Positions 52,862 through 62,102 of a stretch of DNA of 64,000 nt are shown here, piece by piece. Position 1 is the first letter of the stretch. The number at the start of each line of letters is the position of its first letter. Below the pieces are notes generated by a model. The model did not search any database. It was given only the letters and a program-made list of their open reading frames with translations, and was not told where the DNA came from. The translations under genes were made by a program, and so were the position numbers. This DNA is from Rhizobium sp. Q54 (GTDB lineage Bacteria > Pseudomonadota > Alphaproteobacteria > Micropepsales > Micropepsaceae): NCBI GenBank assembly GCA_945882615.1, contig CAMCWK010000004.1, positions 88,895-152,894 on the forward strand. The letters are read 5' to 3'.

Positions 52862-53874
52862 GCGCGGTTGTCACTATCGTCACGCCGACCAAAAACCGCT
52901 TAGCGCTGTTGCGTCAGACGATGGACAGCGTGTCGGCTCAGGACTTCCCCGACTGGGAACAGATCGTCATCGATGACGGCTCGGATGACGGGTCGCTTGA
53001 GGAGATAGCCGGCCGCGCCGCCGTGGATCCGCGCATTAGACTGATAAAGCGCGAAGGCCACAAAAGCGGCGCCAATATCTGCCGCAATATGGGCGTGGCG
53101 GCGGCCAAGGGCGAATTCATTATCTTCTTGGACTCAGATGACCTACTGCGGCCCGGATGCGTGAAAGGCCGCGTCGAATTCATGCGGCGCAATGCCGACC
53201 TGTCGTTTGCGGTCTATCCGGCGGGCGTGTTCACGCAAAAGGTGGGTGATATTGCTCGGCTATACCATCCCCTGACGCCCGGCGACGACCTGGTCCGTTT
53301 CCTGTCGCACGAATGCGTGTGGGAAATCACCGGCCCAATCTGGCGGCGGGATTATCTGGTCCGGATCGGCGGATTGGATGAAAGCCTGCTCAGTATGCAG
53401 GACCTGGAAATGCATGTCCGGGCGATTTGCGCCGGAGGTCATTACTTGTTCGTGCGGAATGTCGACCATGATATCAGGTGGCAGTTCGATGTCTCGAAAA
53501 CCAGCGCCCGGCATTTCCGGGACCCACGGTTTATTCAGGCCAGCCTAGCCATAGCCGGGAAGCTCTATGAAAACGTGCATGCTGCCGGAATGTTGACCTG
53601 GTCGCGCCGACGGGCCATAGGCGGGCTCGTGTTCAGCATCGCCCAGAACTGGGTGCGCGCCGGAAAACCTTCTGAGGCACGCCGTGCCTGGCTGATCGGC
53701 AGCCGTAAAGTCGGCATCCCAGCGCATGTCCGCCTGGCCGGCATGGTGATGCTGTGGTTGTCCGCACTCTCTGCCGATGACCTCAGCGTGCCGGCGCGCT
53801 TGGTGAACAAGTGGAAGGGCCTTGTGCGATTTCGCCAGGAGCCGGCCCTTGTGGCGCAGGGTTCGGCACCATGA
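52858..53874 (+). CDS. Family 2 glycosyltransferase
   Basis: A 338-residue GT-A enzyme: VTIVTPTKNRLALLRQTMDSVSAQDFPDWEQIVIDDGSDDGS at the N terminus and FIIFLDSDDLLRPGCV (near residue 86) with the acid motif; VWEITGPIWRRDYLVRIGGLDESLLSMQDLEM near 155 is a typical acceptor-side block. It begins inside the aminotransferase stop (ATGA) and ends overlapping the methyltransferase at 53871. Donor unknown. Confidence 0.88.
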   Translation: MSAVVTIVTPTKNRLALLRQTMDSVSAQDFPDWEQIVIDDGSDDGSLEEIAGRAAVDPRIRLIKREGHKSGANICRNMGVAAAKGEFIIFLDSDDLLRPGCVKGRVEFMRRNADLSFAVYPAGVFTQKVGDIARLYHPLTPGDDLVRFLSHECVWEITGPIWRRDYLVRIGGLDESLLSMQDLEMHVRAICAGGHYLFVRNVDHDIRWQFDVSKTSARHFRDPRFIQASLAIAGKLYENVHAAGMLTWSRRRAIGGLVFSIAQNWVRAGKPSEARRAWLIGSRKVGIPAHVRLAGMVMLWLSALSADDLSVPARLVNKWKGLVRFRQEPALVAQGSAP

Positions 53875-54593
53875 AGCGCAGTCTGACGTCGAAAGTCCTG
53901 GGCGCGGTTGGCTTGGGGAACCCGGACATTGCCCTGGTTCGTACGCTGCAGAAGCTGAAGCGCCGTCTGGCTCGGACGGATGCGCAGATCGCGCAGCGCT
54001 ATTTCGCGGCGCATGCCGAACCGAAGTTTCACATCGGTGGCGGACCCCGCATGCTGGATGGATGGCTGAACGCAGACCTTTCCGCGCCCCCCGGCGTCCT
54101 ACAGATGGATGCGACGCAGCCTTTCCCCTTCGAGGATCGCACCTTCAAGTTCCTGTTCACCGAGCACATGATCGAGCATGTCCCCTACGATGGGGGGCTG
54201 GCGATGCTGCGCGAATGCCATCGCGTGTTGCAGGATGGCGGCGCAATAAGAGTGGTCACGCCAGACCTGGCCTCGTTGGCCGCCTTGTGCGGGCCAGAGC
54301 GCAGCGATCTGCAGACGCGATATCTGAAATGGTTCAGCGACGCCTGTGTGCCGCCGGTGGCGAGCGCGACCGCTGCCGCTGTTCTGAACGCGCATTTTCG
54401 GCTGTGGGGGCACGAGTTTCTTTATGACGAGGAAACGCTGGCCGGATTGCTGCGGCAGGCCGGCTTTCGGGATATACGCAGATACGCCCTGATGGAAAGT
54501 CCTCACAGCGCGTTCCAGAATCTGGAAAATGTCGAACGCTATCCGGAAGGGTTCCTGGAGCTCGAGAGCCTCGCGCTGGAAGCACGGAAATAG
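53871..54593 (+). CDS. Class I SAM-dependent methyltransferase
   Basis: The 240-residue protein carries KFHIGGGPRMLDGWLNADLS near residue 50 and FKFLFTEHMIEHVPYDGGLAMLRECHRVLQDGGAIRVVTPDLASL near 90-130, a common form in polysaccharide clusters. The start is ATG 53871 in an ATGA overlap with the GT2 gene; a longer frame to 53811 lies inside that gene. Predicted sugar O-methyltransferase; position unknown. Confidence 0.82.
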   Translation: MKRSLTSKVLGAVGLGNPDIALVRTLQKLKRRLARTDAQIAQRYFAAHAEPKFHIGGGPRMLDGWLNADLSAPPGVLQMDATQPFPFEDRTFKFLFTEHMIEHVPYDGGLAMLRECHRVLQDGGAIRVVTPDLASLAALCGPERSDLQTRYLKWFSDACVPPVASATAAAVLNAHFRLWGHEFLYDEETLAGLLRQAGFRDIRRYALMESPHSAFQNLENVERYPEGFLELESLALEARK

Positions 54594-54599
54594 AAGGCG

Positions 54600-55529
54600 A
54601 TGGAAGAAAAGAAAAACCTGGCGCCGCGGCGCGACATTGATTGCGTCTATATCGCCGCCTTTTCCCGCGATGCACGCTTGACGCGCATTTGTGTCGCTAG
54701 CGTGCGGTATTTCTATCCGGATATTCCGATCCGCGTACTGGCCGGTAGCCCGCTGATGGCAGACCTGGTGCGTGAACTCAGGGACTATTGGAATACCTCG
54801 GTGGCACGCTGGCAGGACGGTGATTATGGCTCAGGCTTTGTGAAGCTCGAGACGCTATTCGGTCCGCCGGGTGAACGTTTCCTGGTGATAGATGCCGATA
54901 CCGTGATCGTCGGGCCAGTCCTGGATCTATGGCGGGAGAATGATCCGCCCTTCCTGATGGACGAGGAGACGCTCCCGGACGGTGAAATGAAGCGGCTTTA
55001 TTATGACTGGGATAATCTGAGCGCCAACGGACTGCCTACGCCAAGGCCGCTGCATGTGTACAATACCGGTCAGTGGTTCGGTACGGCCGGTGTCGTCGAG
55101 AAGTCGGAATTCGACGATCTGATCGAATGGACCATGCCACGCCGGTTGTATTACCCCAAATTCTTCATGACCGGCGATCAAGGTACCCAGAACTACGTCT
55201 TCAACCGGATGGCGCATCGCGGGCGGGAATTTTATGGCCGGCGCACCATCATGCGCTGGCCCCCGCATGGCATGGCCGATGTGACGCTGGACGCGGTCAA
55301 AAACCGCACCGCGCCGCCAGTTGTCGTGCATTGGGCGGGCCTCAAGAAGCGCCGCATCAGCAACATGGTCAATCCCGAACTGCTGGTCTTCTTCGAGAAA
55401 TACTATTACTCCCGCATTCCGGGCGGTTGTATGTTGCGGCACCTGCGCGCCGTGTCCGATGTATTCTCGCAATGGCTTCACAACAAGAAAGTCCGGATTC
55501 GCCAGCGGTTGCGGCGGCCCACGCCTTGA
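54600..55529 (+). CDS. Putative GT-A-type glycosyltransferase
   Basis: I do not recognise a named family. The 309-residue protein has VYIAAFSRDARLTRICVASVRYFYPDIPIRVLAGSP near residue 14 and RFLVIDADTVIVGPVLDLW near 98, where DAD could be the metal-binding DxD of a GT-A fold, plus a late HWAGLKKRR segment near 241 like the C-terminal histidine of some GT8 enzymes. No signal peptide or membrane segment is visible. It lies between two modification genes in the same run, 6 bp after the methyltransferase stop. Confidence 0.55.
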   Translation: MEEKKNLAPRRDIDCVYIAAFSRDARLTRICVASVRYFYPDIPIRVLAGSPLMADLVRELRDYWNTSVARWQDGDYGSGFVKLETLFGPPGERFLVIDADTVIVGPVLDLWRENDPPFLMDEETLPDGEMKRLYYDWDNLSANGLPTPRPLHVYNTGQWFGTAGVVEKSEFDDLIEWTMPRRLYYPKFFMTGDQGTQNYVFNRMAHRGREFYGRRTIMRWPPHGMADVTLDAVKNRTAPPVVVHWAGLKKRRISNMVNPELLVFFEKYYYSRIPGGCMLRHLRAVSDVFSQWLHNKKVRIRQRLRRPTP

Positions 55530-55532
55530 AAG

Positions 55533-56303
55533 ATGCAGATGTCCTTCGCTAGTGTCCTAAAAGGCTTGGTCCGACGCGCGCTTGAATCGCGCGGTTATTG
55601 GCTTCGGCATCAATCGGTGCTTCCCTTTGGTGTCGATTACCTTTCCGATATCCATCGGCTGTCGAAGCTGCTGGATCTGCCGGTAGGGGTGTTCTTCGAT
55701 ATCGGCGCACATACCGGGGAAACGGCGCAGGCGGTCTTGCGAGATTTCGAACGCGCCCGGGTCTATTCCTTCGAGGCGCATCCTACGACCTTCGCGGAAT
55801 TGCAGAAAAATGTCGCTGATGATCGCGCAAAATTGTTTCCGCTGGCGGTAAGCGATCAGGTCGGCCATGCGACCTTTTTCGATTATGGCCATCTTGCCAC
55901 TTGCAATAGCTTGGTCGGGGAGAACCAGTTTGCGGTGCGCTCCGGCAATCCGGCGCGCACGCTTTCGGTGCCTTGCATCACGCTCGACCAGTTTTGCGCC
56001 CAGGAAAACATTGCACATATCGATGTCCTCAAGATCGACACCGAAGGTCACGACCTTTCCGTCCTGCTGGGGGCGGCTGAGACGCTGAAGAGCCGGGGCG
56101 TGTCGTTCGTTCACATCGAATTCAACAGCATGACGCCGCGCAAGGGCAGTTCCGGTGGGGCACTGATGCCGATCGGCGCCCTCCTGGAAGAGGCCGGGTT
56201 CGAGTTTGTTGCGTCCTATCCTGAGTGCATGCTGACTGATGGTAAGTTTTTTTCCACCAGCAATGCGTTGTTCGCACGCCAGGCCGCGAAGAAGAATACA
56301 TGA
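55533..56303 (+). CDS. FkbM-family methyltransferase
   Basis: The 256-residue protein has GVFFDIGAHTGETAQAVLRDFERARVYSFEAHPTTFAELQKNV near residue 50-90 and IDVLKIDTEGHDLSVLLGAAETL near 165, the two defining FkbM blocks. It should O-methylate a sugar hydroxyl. ATG 55539 is a possible alternative start. It overlaps the following GT2 gene by 4 nt. A second FkbM protein with limited likeness follows at 57233. Confidence 0.87.
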   Translation: MQMSFASVLKGLVRRALESRGYWLRHQSVLPFGVDYLSDIHRLSKLLDLPVGVFFDIGAHTGETAQAVLRDFERARVYSFEAHPTTFAELQKNVADDRAKLFPLAVSDQVGHATFFDYGHLATCNSLVGENQFAVRSGNPARTLSVPCITLDQFCAQENIAHIDVLKIDTEGHDLSVLLGAAETLKSRGVSFVHIEFNSMTPRKGSSGGALMPIGALLEEAGFEFVASYPECMLTDGKFFSTSNALFARQAAKKNT

Positions 56304-57205
56304 TGGAATTGTCCGTCATTATATGCACGCACAATCCCCGTTCGGATTATTTCGGCCGTACTCTGGAAGCGCTACGCGCCCAGACTCTCGTCCGCGTAGA
56401 TTGGGAGATGCTGGTGATCGACAATGCCAGCAAGCAGCCGGTGCAGGAGCGCTTTGATTTCTCCTGGCATCCCGCCGCACGGGTGGTGCGCGAGGACAAG
56501 CTGGGCCTGACACCGGCGCGGCTGCGCGGCATAGGTGAGGCGCGAGGCGCGCTGCTGGTCTTTGTGGACGACGACAACGTTCTGGACCCCGATTTCCTGG
56601 ACGTGGCGAAAAGGATCGCCGCCGAACGGCCGTTCCTAGGCGCATGGAGCGGCCAATGCCGTCCCGGTTTTGAAGAACAGCCCGAAGAATGGACGCGCCG
56701 CTATTGGGGCAACCTGGTCATCCGGCAATTCGACACGGATGTCTGGTCGAACCTGCCGCGCTTGACCGACACCATGCCGTGCGGTGCGGGCCTTTGTATC
56801 CGCCGCGACGTGGCGCGGTATTATCTGGCCCTCAACGAAACCGGGCAGCGTGCCATCCAGCTTGATCGCACCGGCACCTCGCTTCTGTCCGGCGGTGACA
56901 ATGACCTTGCGGCCTGTGCCTGTGATGTCGGGCTCGGCGTGGGCCTGATATCCGCCCTGAAACTGACCCATCTCATCCCCCCCGTGCGCCTGACTGAGGA
57001 CTATCTGGCGCGCTTGGCAGAGGGAATCGCTTATTCCTCAGTATTGCTGGATCGCGAGCGCGGGATTACCCATCCGCCCCGGGGGACGCTGGGACGGGTT
57101 GCCGATTTTGTCCGCACCTTGCTTCTGGCCGGACCGCACCGGCGGGTGCTAAAGGCTGCCTATCGCGGACGGGACAGGGCCCTCCGGGGACTCACGGCGT
57201 CGTGA
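56300..57205 (+). CDS. Family 2 glycosyltransferase
   Basis: A 301-residue GT-A enzyme. MELSVIICTHNPRSDYFGRTLEALRAQTLVRVDWEMLVIDNASKQP opens the fold, LLVFVDDDNVLDPDFLDVAKRI (near residue 90) carries the acid motif, and GAGLCIRRDVARYY near 160 with LLSGGDNDLAACACDVG near 195 fits the acceptor region. It lies between two FkbM genes, so the sugar it adds may be the one that is methylated. Confidence 0.88.
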   Translation: MMELSVIICTHNPRSDYFGRTLEALRAQTLVRVDWEMLVIDNASKQPVQERFDFSWHPAARVVREDKLGLTPARLRGIGEARGALLVFVDDDNVLDPDFLDVAKRIAAERPFLGAWSGQCRPGFEEQPEEWTRRYWGNLVIRQFDTDVWSNLPRLTDTMPCGAGLCIRRDVARYYLALNETGQRAIQLDRTGTSLLSGGDNDLAACACDVGLGVGLISALKLTHLIPPVRLTEDYLARLAEGIAYSSVLLDRERGITHPPRGTLGRVADFVRTLLLAGPHRRVLKAAYRGRDRALRGLTAS

Positions 57206-57232
57206 CGCCGACACACAGGCTATGAGGATTGC

Positions 57233-58036
57233 ATGCTAGGATCACTGCGCCACGATATCGCCAACTCCCTGAAATCGCTGGTCTATGCCCGGCGCGGGGA
57301 GCCCTACACTATCAACGGGCGTACCTTGCGGTATGTGCCGGGCACGCGTCCGGTCCGCCTTCGCTACCTGAATTCCGACAACCGCAATGCGCGTTACGAT
57401 GCGCTGCAGGTGAAATGGCTGGCCGACAATCTCAAGGAAGGTGACACCGCGATTGATATCGGCGCCCATTACGGGATCTACAGCATCCTGATGGCGGCGA
57501 TGTGCGGACCCACTGGCACCGTGATCGCCTTCGAGCCCGACCCTTACGCCCGCGAAATGCTGGCACGCAACCTGGCCCTCAATCCCGACATCAGGACGCC
57601 GAGGGTCGAGAGCATCGCCTGCTCCGATACGGCCGGCGAGGCCACCTTGGTCAGCCGCGGCGGAAATGCCCAGTCCTCACTGGTGCGGTCGGCCGTTGAA
57701 TTCGCGCCCGAGCACACGTCCGAGCAGTTCACGGTTCCGCTGGTGACGCTGGATTCCTATATCACCGATAACAAGCTGGCGGTGCCGCGCTGGGTGAAGA
57801 TCGACCCGGAAGGCGCGGAGATCCGCATCCTCAAGGGTGCTACCCGGCTTCTGACCAGCGATGCCGGAATCCTGTGCGAGCTGCATCCTTATGCATGGCC
57901 CGAATTCGGTAACACCTTTGCCGAGCTCAAGGACATCGTCGCCGCTTCCGGCCGGCGCATCCGGTATATCGATGAGGATCATGAAATAGGGGATACGGCG
58001 GTCTATGGCACGGTACTGCTGGAAAAGCGGCGCTGA
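57233..58036 (+). CDS. FkbM-family methyltransferase
   Basis: The 267-residue protein has DTAIDIGAHYGIYSILMAAMCGPTGTVIAFEPDPYAREMLARNL near residue 68-110 and VPRWVKIDPEGAEIRILKGATRLL near 180, the FkbM hallmarks, with D-P-E where D-T/V-E is more common. GAGGA precedes ATG 57233. It follows a 27-bp gap after the GT2 gene. Predicted sugar O-methyltransferase. Confidence 0.87.
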   Translation: MLGSLRHDIANSLKSLVYARRGEPYTINGRTLRYVPGTRPVRLRYLNSDNRNARYDALQVKWLADNLKEGDTAIDIGAHYGIYSILMAAMCGPTGTVIAFEPDPYAREMLARNLALNPDIRTPRVESIACSDTAGEATLVSRGGNAQSSLVRSAVEFAPEHTSEQFTVPLVTLDSYITDNKLAVPRWVKIDPEGAEIRILKGATRLLTSDAGILCELHPYAWPEFGNTFAELKDIVAASGRRIRYIDEDHEIGDTAVYGTVLLEKRR

Positions 58037-58071
58037 GCCCACCGATTGTCCAGCTTTAAAGCCACAGCGCA

Positions 58072-59211
58072 GTGAATACGCCGCGTGTCCTGCATATTGT
58101 CGAGAATCTCGATCGAGGGGCGGTGGAGAACTGGCTGGTGCGCATGCTTGGACATGCGCGATTGCTCGGGCAAGAAACGGACTGGACTTTTTACTGCGCG
58201 CTGGGCCAGCCGGGCGCGCTGGACGACCAGGCACGGTCGCTGGGCGCCCGGATCGTCTGTTCGCCCGTCCCGATCGGCCGCAAGGCCGCCTTTGCGCGTG
58301 CATTGCGCGCTGAGATCGCCACCGGCCGCTACGACGTCGTTCATGCGCATCACGATCTCGTGTCGGGACTCTATATGCTGGCTACCATCGGCCAGCCGGT
58401 CGGCCTGCGCCTGATACACACCCACAATGCGGACGAAATCGTGCTCACCCCTAGTTCGCTGAAGCAGGCCTTGCTGCGCGAGCCGCTGCGGCGCATCGGA
58501 CTGGCGCTGGCGGACCGCATCCTCAGCAATTCTCACCACACGCTGGACACGTATCTCGGCGGCCGCGCGCGCCGGGAAGGGCGCGATATCGTGCACTATT
58601 ACGGCTTAGACCCGGCGCCGTTCCGTGACATTCACGTGGACCGCACCGCGTTTCGCCGTGCGCTGGGCCTGGCAGATGACGCGCTGATCCTGCTGTTCGG
58701 CGGCCGTCTGGTGCCGGAAAAAAATCCCGTCTTCGCGGTCGATGTGCTGGCGGCGTTGCGCGCGCGCGAGCCGCGCGCCGTGCTGGTCTATGCCGGCGCC
58801 GGCTCGGAAGAAGCCGCCATCGTGCCGCGCGCTGCGGCGCTGGGCGTCGCCGATTCTGTGCGGCTATTGGGCTGGCGCGGTGACCTGCCGTACGTGATGG
58901 CCCATGCCGACTGGTTCATCTTGCCGCGCCCGGAACATCCGATGGAAGGGTTCGGCCTGGCGGTGGTGGAAGCCCAACTGGCCGGGCTGCGCATGCTGTT
59001 GTCGCGTGGCATCCCCGATGATCCGCTGCTCCCGACCGCCAGCTATCGCCGGCTGGCACTGGCGGAAGATGCCAAGGCCTGGGCCGATGCCGCGATGGCG
59101 CTGCTGAACGAACCCGCCCCGTCCCGGGAAGCGGCGCTGGCCGCGCTGGCACGCTCGCCCTTCGACATGGACACGGCGCTGGCGCACCTGAACCAGTTGC
59201 ACACGGCCTGA
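58072..59211 (+). CDS. Family 4 glycosyltransferase
   Basis: A 379-residue GT-B enzyme starting at GTG 58072. RVLHIVENLDRGAVENWLVRML is the N-terminal entry with a GxxE-type element, LILLFGGRLVPEKNPVFAVDVLAAL near residue 203 opens the donor half, and RPEHPMEGFGLAVVEAQLAG near 283 holds the E-x7-E motif. Its start and order resemble the next gene, and the pair may be a diverged tandem duplication. Confidence 0.9.
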   Translation: MNTPRVLHIVENLDRGAVENWLVRMLGHARLLGQETDWTFYCALGQPGALDDQARSLGARIVCSPVPIGRKAAFARALRAEIATGRYDVVHAHHDLVSGLYMLATIGQPVGLRLIHTHNADEIVLTPSSLKQALLREPLRRIGLALADRILSNSHHTLDTYLGGRARREGRDIVHYYGLDPAPFRDIHVDRTAFRRALGLADDALILLFGGRLVPEKNPVFAVDVLAALRAREPRAVLVYAGAGSEEAAIVPRAAALGVADSVRLLGWRGDLPYVMAHADWFILPRPEHPMEGFGLAVVEAQLAGLRMLLSRGIPDDPLLPTASYRRLALAEDAKAWADAAMALLNEPAPSREAALAALARSPFDMDTALAHLNQLHTA

Positions 59212-59217
59212 CCTGCG

Positions 59218-60405
59218 ATGCCGAGCCGCCCGATCCGCGTTCTGCAGATTATCGACACCTTCAGCATGGGCGGCGCGGAAACTTGGCTGATCGAGGCGCT
59301 CCGGCTTTGGGCGCGCAACGGCAACGTGCAGCCCGATTTCCTGATGACCAGCGGCAATCGCGGCATTTTCGATGACGAGGCCGCCGCCCTTGGCGCCAAA
59401 TTGCATTATCTGGCTTACAATCGGCGCAACCTGTCGAACTTCGTGCGCGGCTTTCGCGGCATCCTGTGCCAGAACGCCTATGACGCGATTCACGATCACC
59501 AGGACTATACGGCAGGCTGGCACTTTCTGATGGGCGGTCGGCACGTTCCACCCCGGCGTATCGTGCACGTCCACAATCCGTCCTACACAATTCGCCAGAC
59601 CTATGGCGTTACCGCCGCGCGCCGCGCGACCATTGCGCTGGGCAAGCATCTGATCGCCCGTTCCGCCACCCACATCACAGGCACCTCACGGCAGATCGTG
59701 ACGGAATTCGGTTTCGATGCACCCATGTTCGCGAATATTCCTAAGGCCGCGCTGCATTGCGGTTTCGATACGGGCCGTTTCTTGGGCGACAATAGCGGCG
59801 CCAAGACCGCTCTGTGTGTGGAGTTCGGCTGGCCGGATGGCGCACCGATTATCCTGATGGCAGGCCGCATGGATGAATCGCCCGATCTGGGCCATGCGCG
59901 CAATCACAAAAATACAGGCTTCGCGCTGGATGTGGTGATCGCCGCGATGAAGCGCGATCACGGCATCCGCGCGATCTTCGCCGGCAAGAAGTCAGTCGCC
60001 TTGCCGGTGCTGGAGGCCCGCGTCGCCAAAGCCGGCCTGACGGACCGCATAATTTTTGCCGGTGTGCGTACCGACATCGCCCATCTGATGCAGGGCGCCG
60101 ATCTGAGCCTGTTTCCCTCGCGCGGCGAGGGGTTGGGCATGGTGGCGGTCGAGGCCCAGTCGGCGGGGCTCTGCGTGCTGGCCTCCACCGCCGTGCCGCG
60201 CGAATGCCTGGTCATTCCCGGCCGGGTGGAATTTCGCGATATCGGCCAGGGGCCGGATGTCTGGGCGGAGGAGGCCTTACGCCTGATGCGCCAGCCGCGC
60301 GACCCGTCCGGGGACAACCGCCGTGTTGCGCAGTCGCCTTTTGCCATCGAAAATTCGGCCGCTGCGCTTGCCAATCTGTATCGCAACGGCTTACTGCCAT
60401 CCTAA
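59218..60405 (+). CDS. Family 4 glycosyltransferase
   Basis: A 395-residue GT-B enzyme. RVLQIIDTFSMGGAETWLIEALRLW opens the acceptor half, APIILMAGRMDESPDLGHARNHKNTGFALDVVIAAM near residue 200 opens the donor half, and PSRGEGLGMVAVEAQSAGL near 300 is the E-x7-E element. It starts 6 nt after the previous GT4 and shares the RVL-I--x-F/L--GG/RGAxE opening with it. Donor unknown. Confidence 0.9.
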   Translation: MPSRPIRVLQIIDTFSMGGAETWLIEALRLWARNGNVQPDFLMTSGNRGIFDDEAAALGAKLHYLAYNRRNLSNFVRGFRGILCQNAYDAIHDHQDYTAGWHFLMGGRHVPPRRIVHVHNPSYTIRQTYGVTAARRATIALGKHLIARSATHITGTSRQIVTEFGFDAPMFANIPKAALHCGFDTGRFLGDNSGAKTALCVEFGWPDGAPIILMAGRMDESPDLGHARNHKNTGFALDVVIAAMKRDHGIRAIFAGKKSVALPVLEARVAKAGLTDRIIFAGVRTDIAHLMQGADLSLFPSRGEGLGMVAVEAQSAGLCVLASTAVPRECLVIPGRVEFRDIGQGPDVWAEEALRLMRQPRDPSGDNRRVAQSPFAIENSAAALANLYRNGLLPS

Positions 60406-60415
60406 GGTGACTTAG

Positions 60416-61252
60416 ATGCTTTCGAAAATCCGCGCCGCGTTACGCGAGCCAATTCCGCTGCGTTTTCTGATTCTGCGCTGGCTGGACCGGCGCTTTGACC
60501 TCTTCGCCTATCTGACCAAGCTGGAGCTGGGGTCTCTGGATTATGCCTGGTACGGTTATCCCTTGCTGCACGCCGCCTGGCTGGCCAAGAAGCTGGGCCA
60601 TACGCGCATTGCCGCGATTGAATTCGGGGTGGCGGGCGGCAACGGCCTGGTGGCGATGGAGCGTCATGCCGAACGGGTACGCAAGGAAACCGGAGTTGAA
60701 ATCCTGGTCTATGGTTTCGACACCGGCACCGGCATGCCCCAGCCCCTGGATTCGCGCGACATGCCCTATCTGTGGCAGGCGGGCTATTTCGCTATGGACG
60801 AAAAGAAGCTGCGGGCGCGCCTTAGCACCGCAAAGCTCCAGCTTGGCGAGGTCAAGGATACGGTGGGCAATTTCTTCGCCCGGGAGAACCCGCCCCCCAT
60901 CGGTTTCATCTCCTTTGACCTGGATTATTATTCCTCAACGGTCGCGGCCCTGAAAGTTCTCGACGGCGATCCGAAATATTACCTCCCGCGCGTTGCCTGT
61001 TATTTCGACGATCTGGCGGGCGGCATGATGGACGCCTACAGCGAATTTTCCGGCGAGCTGCTGGCCATCCGCGAGTTCAACGACAGCCATCCGGACGTCA
61101 AGATCTCGACGGTGCCGGGCCTGCGGCTGCATGGCTACAACCTACCGGCGCAATGGCAGGACAAGATGTATATTGCCCACCGCTTCGGACACCCGGACTA
61201 TTCGCGCCCCATCGCCGACGTAAGGGACTTGCCGTTAGGCCCGAGTGAATAA
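60416..61252 (+). CDS. SAM-dependent methyltransferase-like protein (TylF-related)
   Basis: The 278-residue protein has IAAIEFGVAGGNGLVAMERHAERV near residue 64 (motif I), LVYGFDTGTGMPQPLD near 97 and PIGFISFDLDYYSSTVAALKVLDGD near 160, where TylF-type enzymes place metal-binding aspartates; CYFDDLAGG near 198 follows. It recalls the interrupted methyltransferase at 45245 in architecture and could cover for its loss. AAGGTGA precedes the ATG. It overlaps the deacetylase gene by 8 nt. Confidence 0.75.
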   Translation: MLSKIRAALREPIPLRFLILRWLDRRFDLFAYLTKLELGSLDYAWYGYPLLHAAWLAKKLGHTRIAAIEFGVAGGNGLVAMERHAERVRKETGVEILVYGFDTGTGMPQPLDSRDMPYLWQAGYFAMDEKKLRARLSTAKLQLGEVKDTVGNFFARENPPPIGFISFDLDYYSSTVAALKVLDGDPKYYLPRVACYFDDLAGGMMDAYSEFSGELLAIREFNDSHPDVKISTVPGLRLHGYNLPAQWQDKMYIAHRFGHPDYSRPIADVRDLPLGPSE

Positions 61253-62102
61253 GGGGCAGGGCAGATTGCCGGAGGACTATGCCAGGCTATACCCCGAAGC
61301 GCGGGGATATCTGTCATTCCGCGATCGCCTTCGCGGCATCGCGCGGCACGGGATTTTGTCGGTCATCGGCCCGCTGTCGCGGCCATCGCCGGTGCCCGCC
61401 CTGCGGCTGCTTTATTGCCATCATGTCTTCGACGATGAGCGGGCCAGGTTTGAATCGACGATCGACGCGCTCATGGGTATCGGGGAATTCATTTCCACCG
61501 TGGACGTATTGGATGTGATCGCCGGCAAGCGGGCCTTGACCCGCCATGCCTTCCATATTTCGTTCGATGATGGCTTCCAGAACATCCTAACCAACGCGCT
61601 GCCGGTTTTGCGCGCGCGAAGCATCCCCAGCCTGATGTTCGTCGCGACCCGCATTATCAGCGACCCTTCTGCCTTTCCCCATCTGCAAAGACTGTATCCA
61701 CCCGGGCGCAAGAAGGTCCGGCACGCCAGTTGGGCGGAGCTGGAAGACGCCCATGGCCAAGGGCTGGAGATCGGGTCGCATGCCCGCTCACACCCCTATC
61801 TTTCCCGGATATCGCCGTCCGACCGGGAGCTTGAGGATGAAGTGATGGGCTCGCGGGAAGAACTTCGCCGAAGGTTCGGCGCCTGCGATTACTTTTCCTG
61901 GCCGTATGGTGGATTGGTGGATGTGGACCAGAAGTCTCTCGCCATGGTCGAGCAGGCAGGGTACCGTGCCTGCTTCGGCGCCTTTCGCGGGCAGGTTGTT
62001 CCCGGCGTGACCGATCGGTTCCGGATTCCGCGGCATCACTTTGAACCGAACTGGCCGCTCAGCCACGTGCGCTATTTCGCGCTAGGCGGAGGCGAGGCGT
62101 GA
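61245..62102 (+). CDS. Polysaccharide deacetylase-family protein (NodB-like)
   Basis: The 285-residue protein has LRLLYCHHVFDDE near residue 50, FHISFDDGFQNILTNALPVL near 104 with the catalytic acid pair, and EIGSHARSHPYLSRISPSDRELEDEV near 176 with the HxxxH metal site. DYFSWPYGG near 219 is also typical of carbohydrate esterase 4. No signal peptide is seen. Start GTG 61245 lies inside the methyltransferase gene. With the formyltransferase directly downstream, de-N-acetylation followed by N-formylation of an amino sugar is a reasonable inference. Confidence 0.85.
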   Translation: MNKGQGRLPEDYARLYPEARGYLSFRDRLRGIARHGILSVIGPLSRPSPVPALRLLYCHHVFDDERARFESTIDALMGIGEFISTVDVLDVIAGKRALTRHAFHISFDDGFQNILTNALPVLRARSIPSLMFVATRIISDPSAFPHLQRLYPPGRKKVRHASWAELEDAHGQGLEIGSHARSHPYLSRISPSDRELEDEVMGSREELRRRFGACDYFSWPYGGLVDVDQKSLAMVEQAGYRACFGAFRGQVVPGVTDRFRIPRHHFEPNWPLSHVRYFALGGGEA

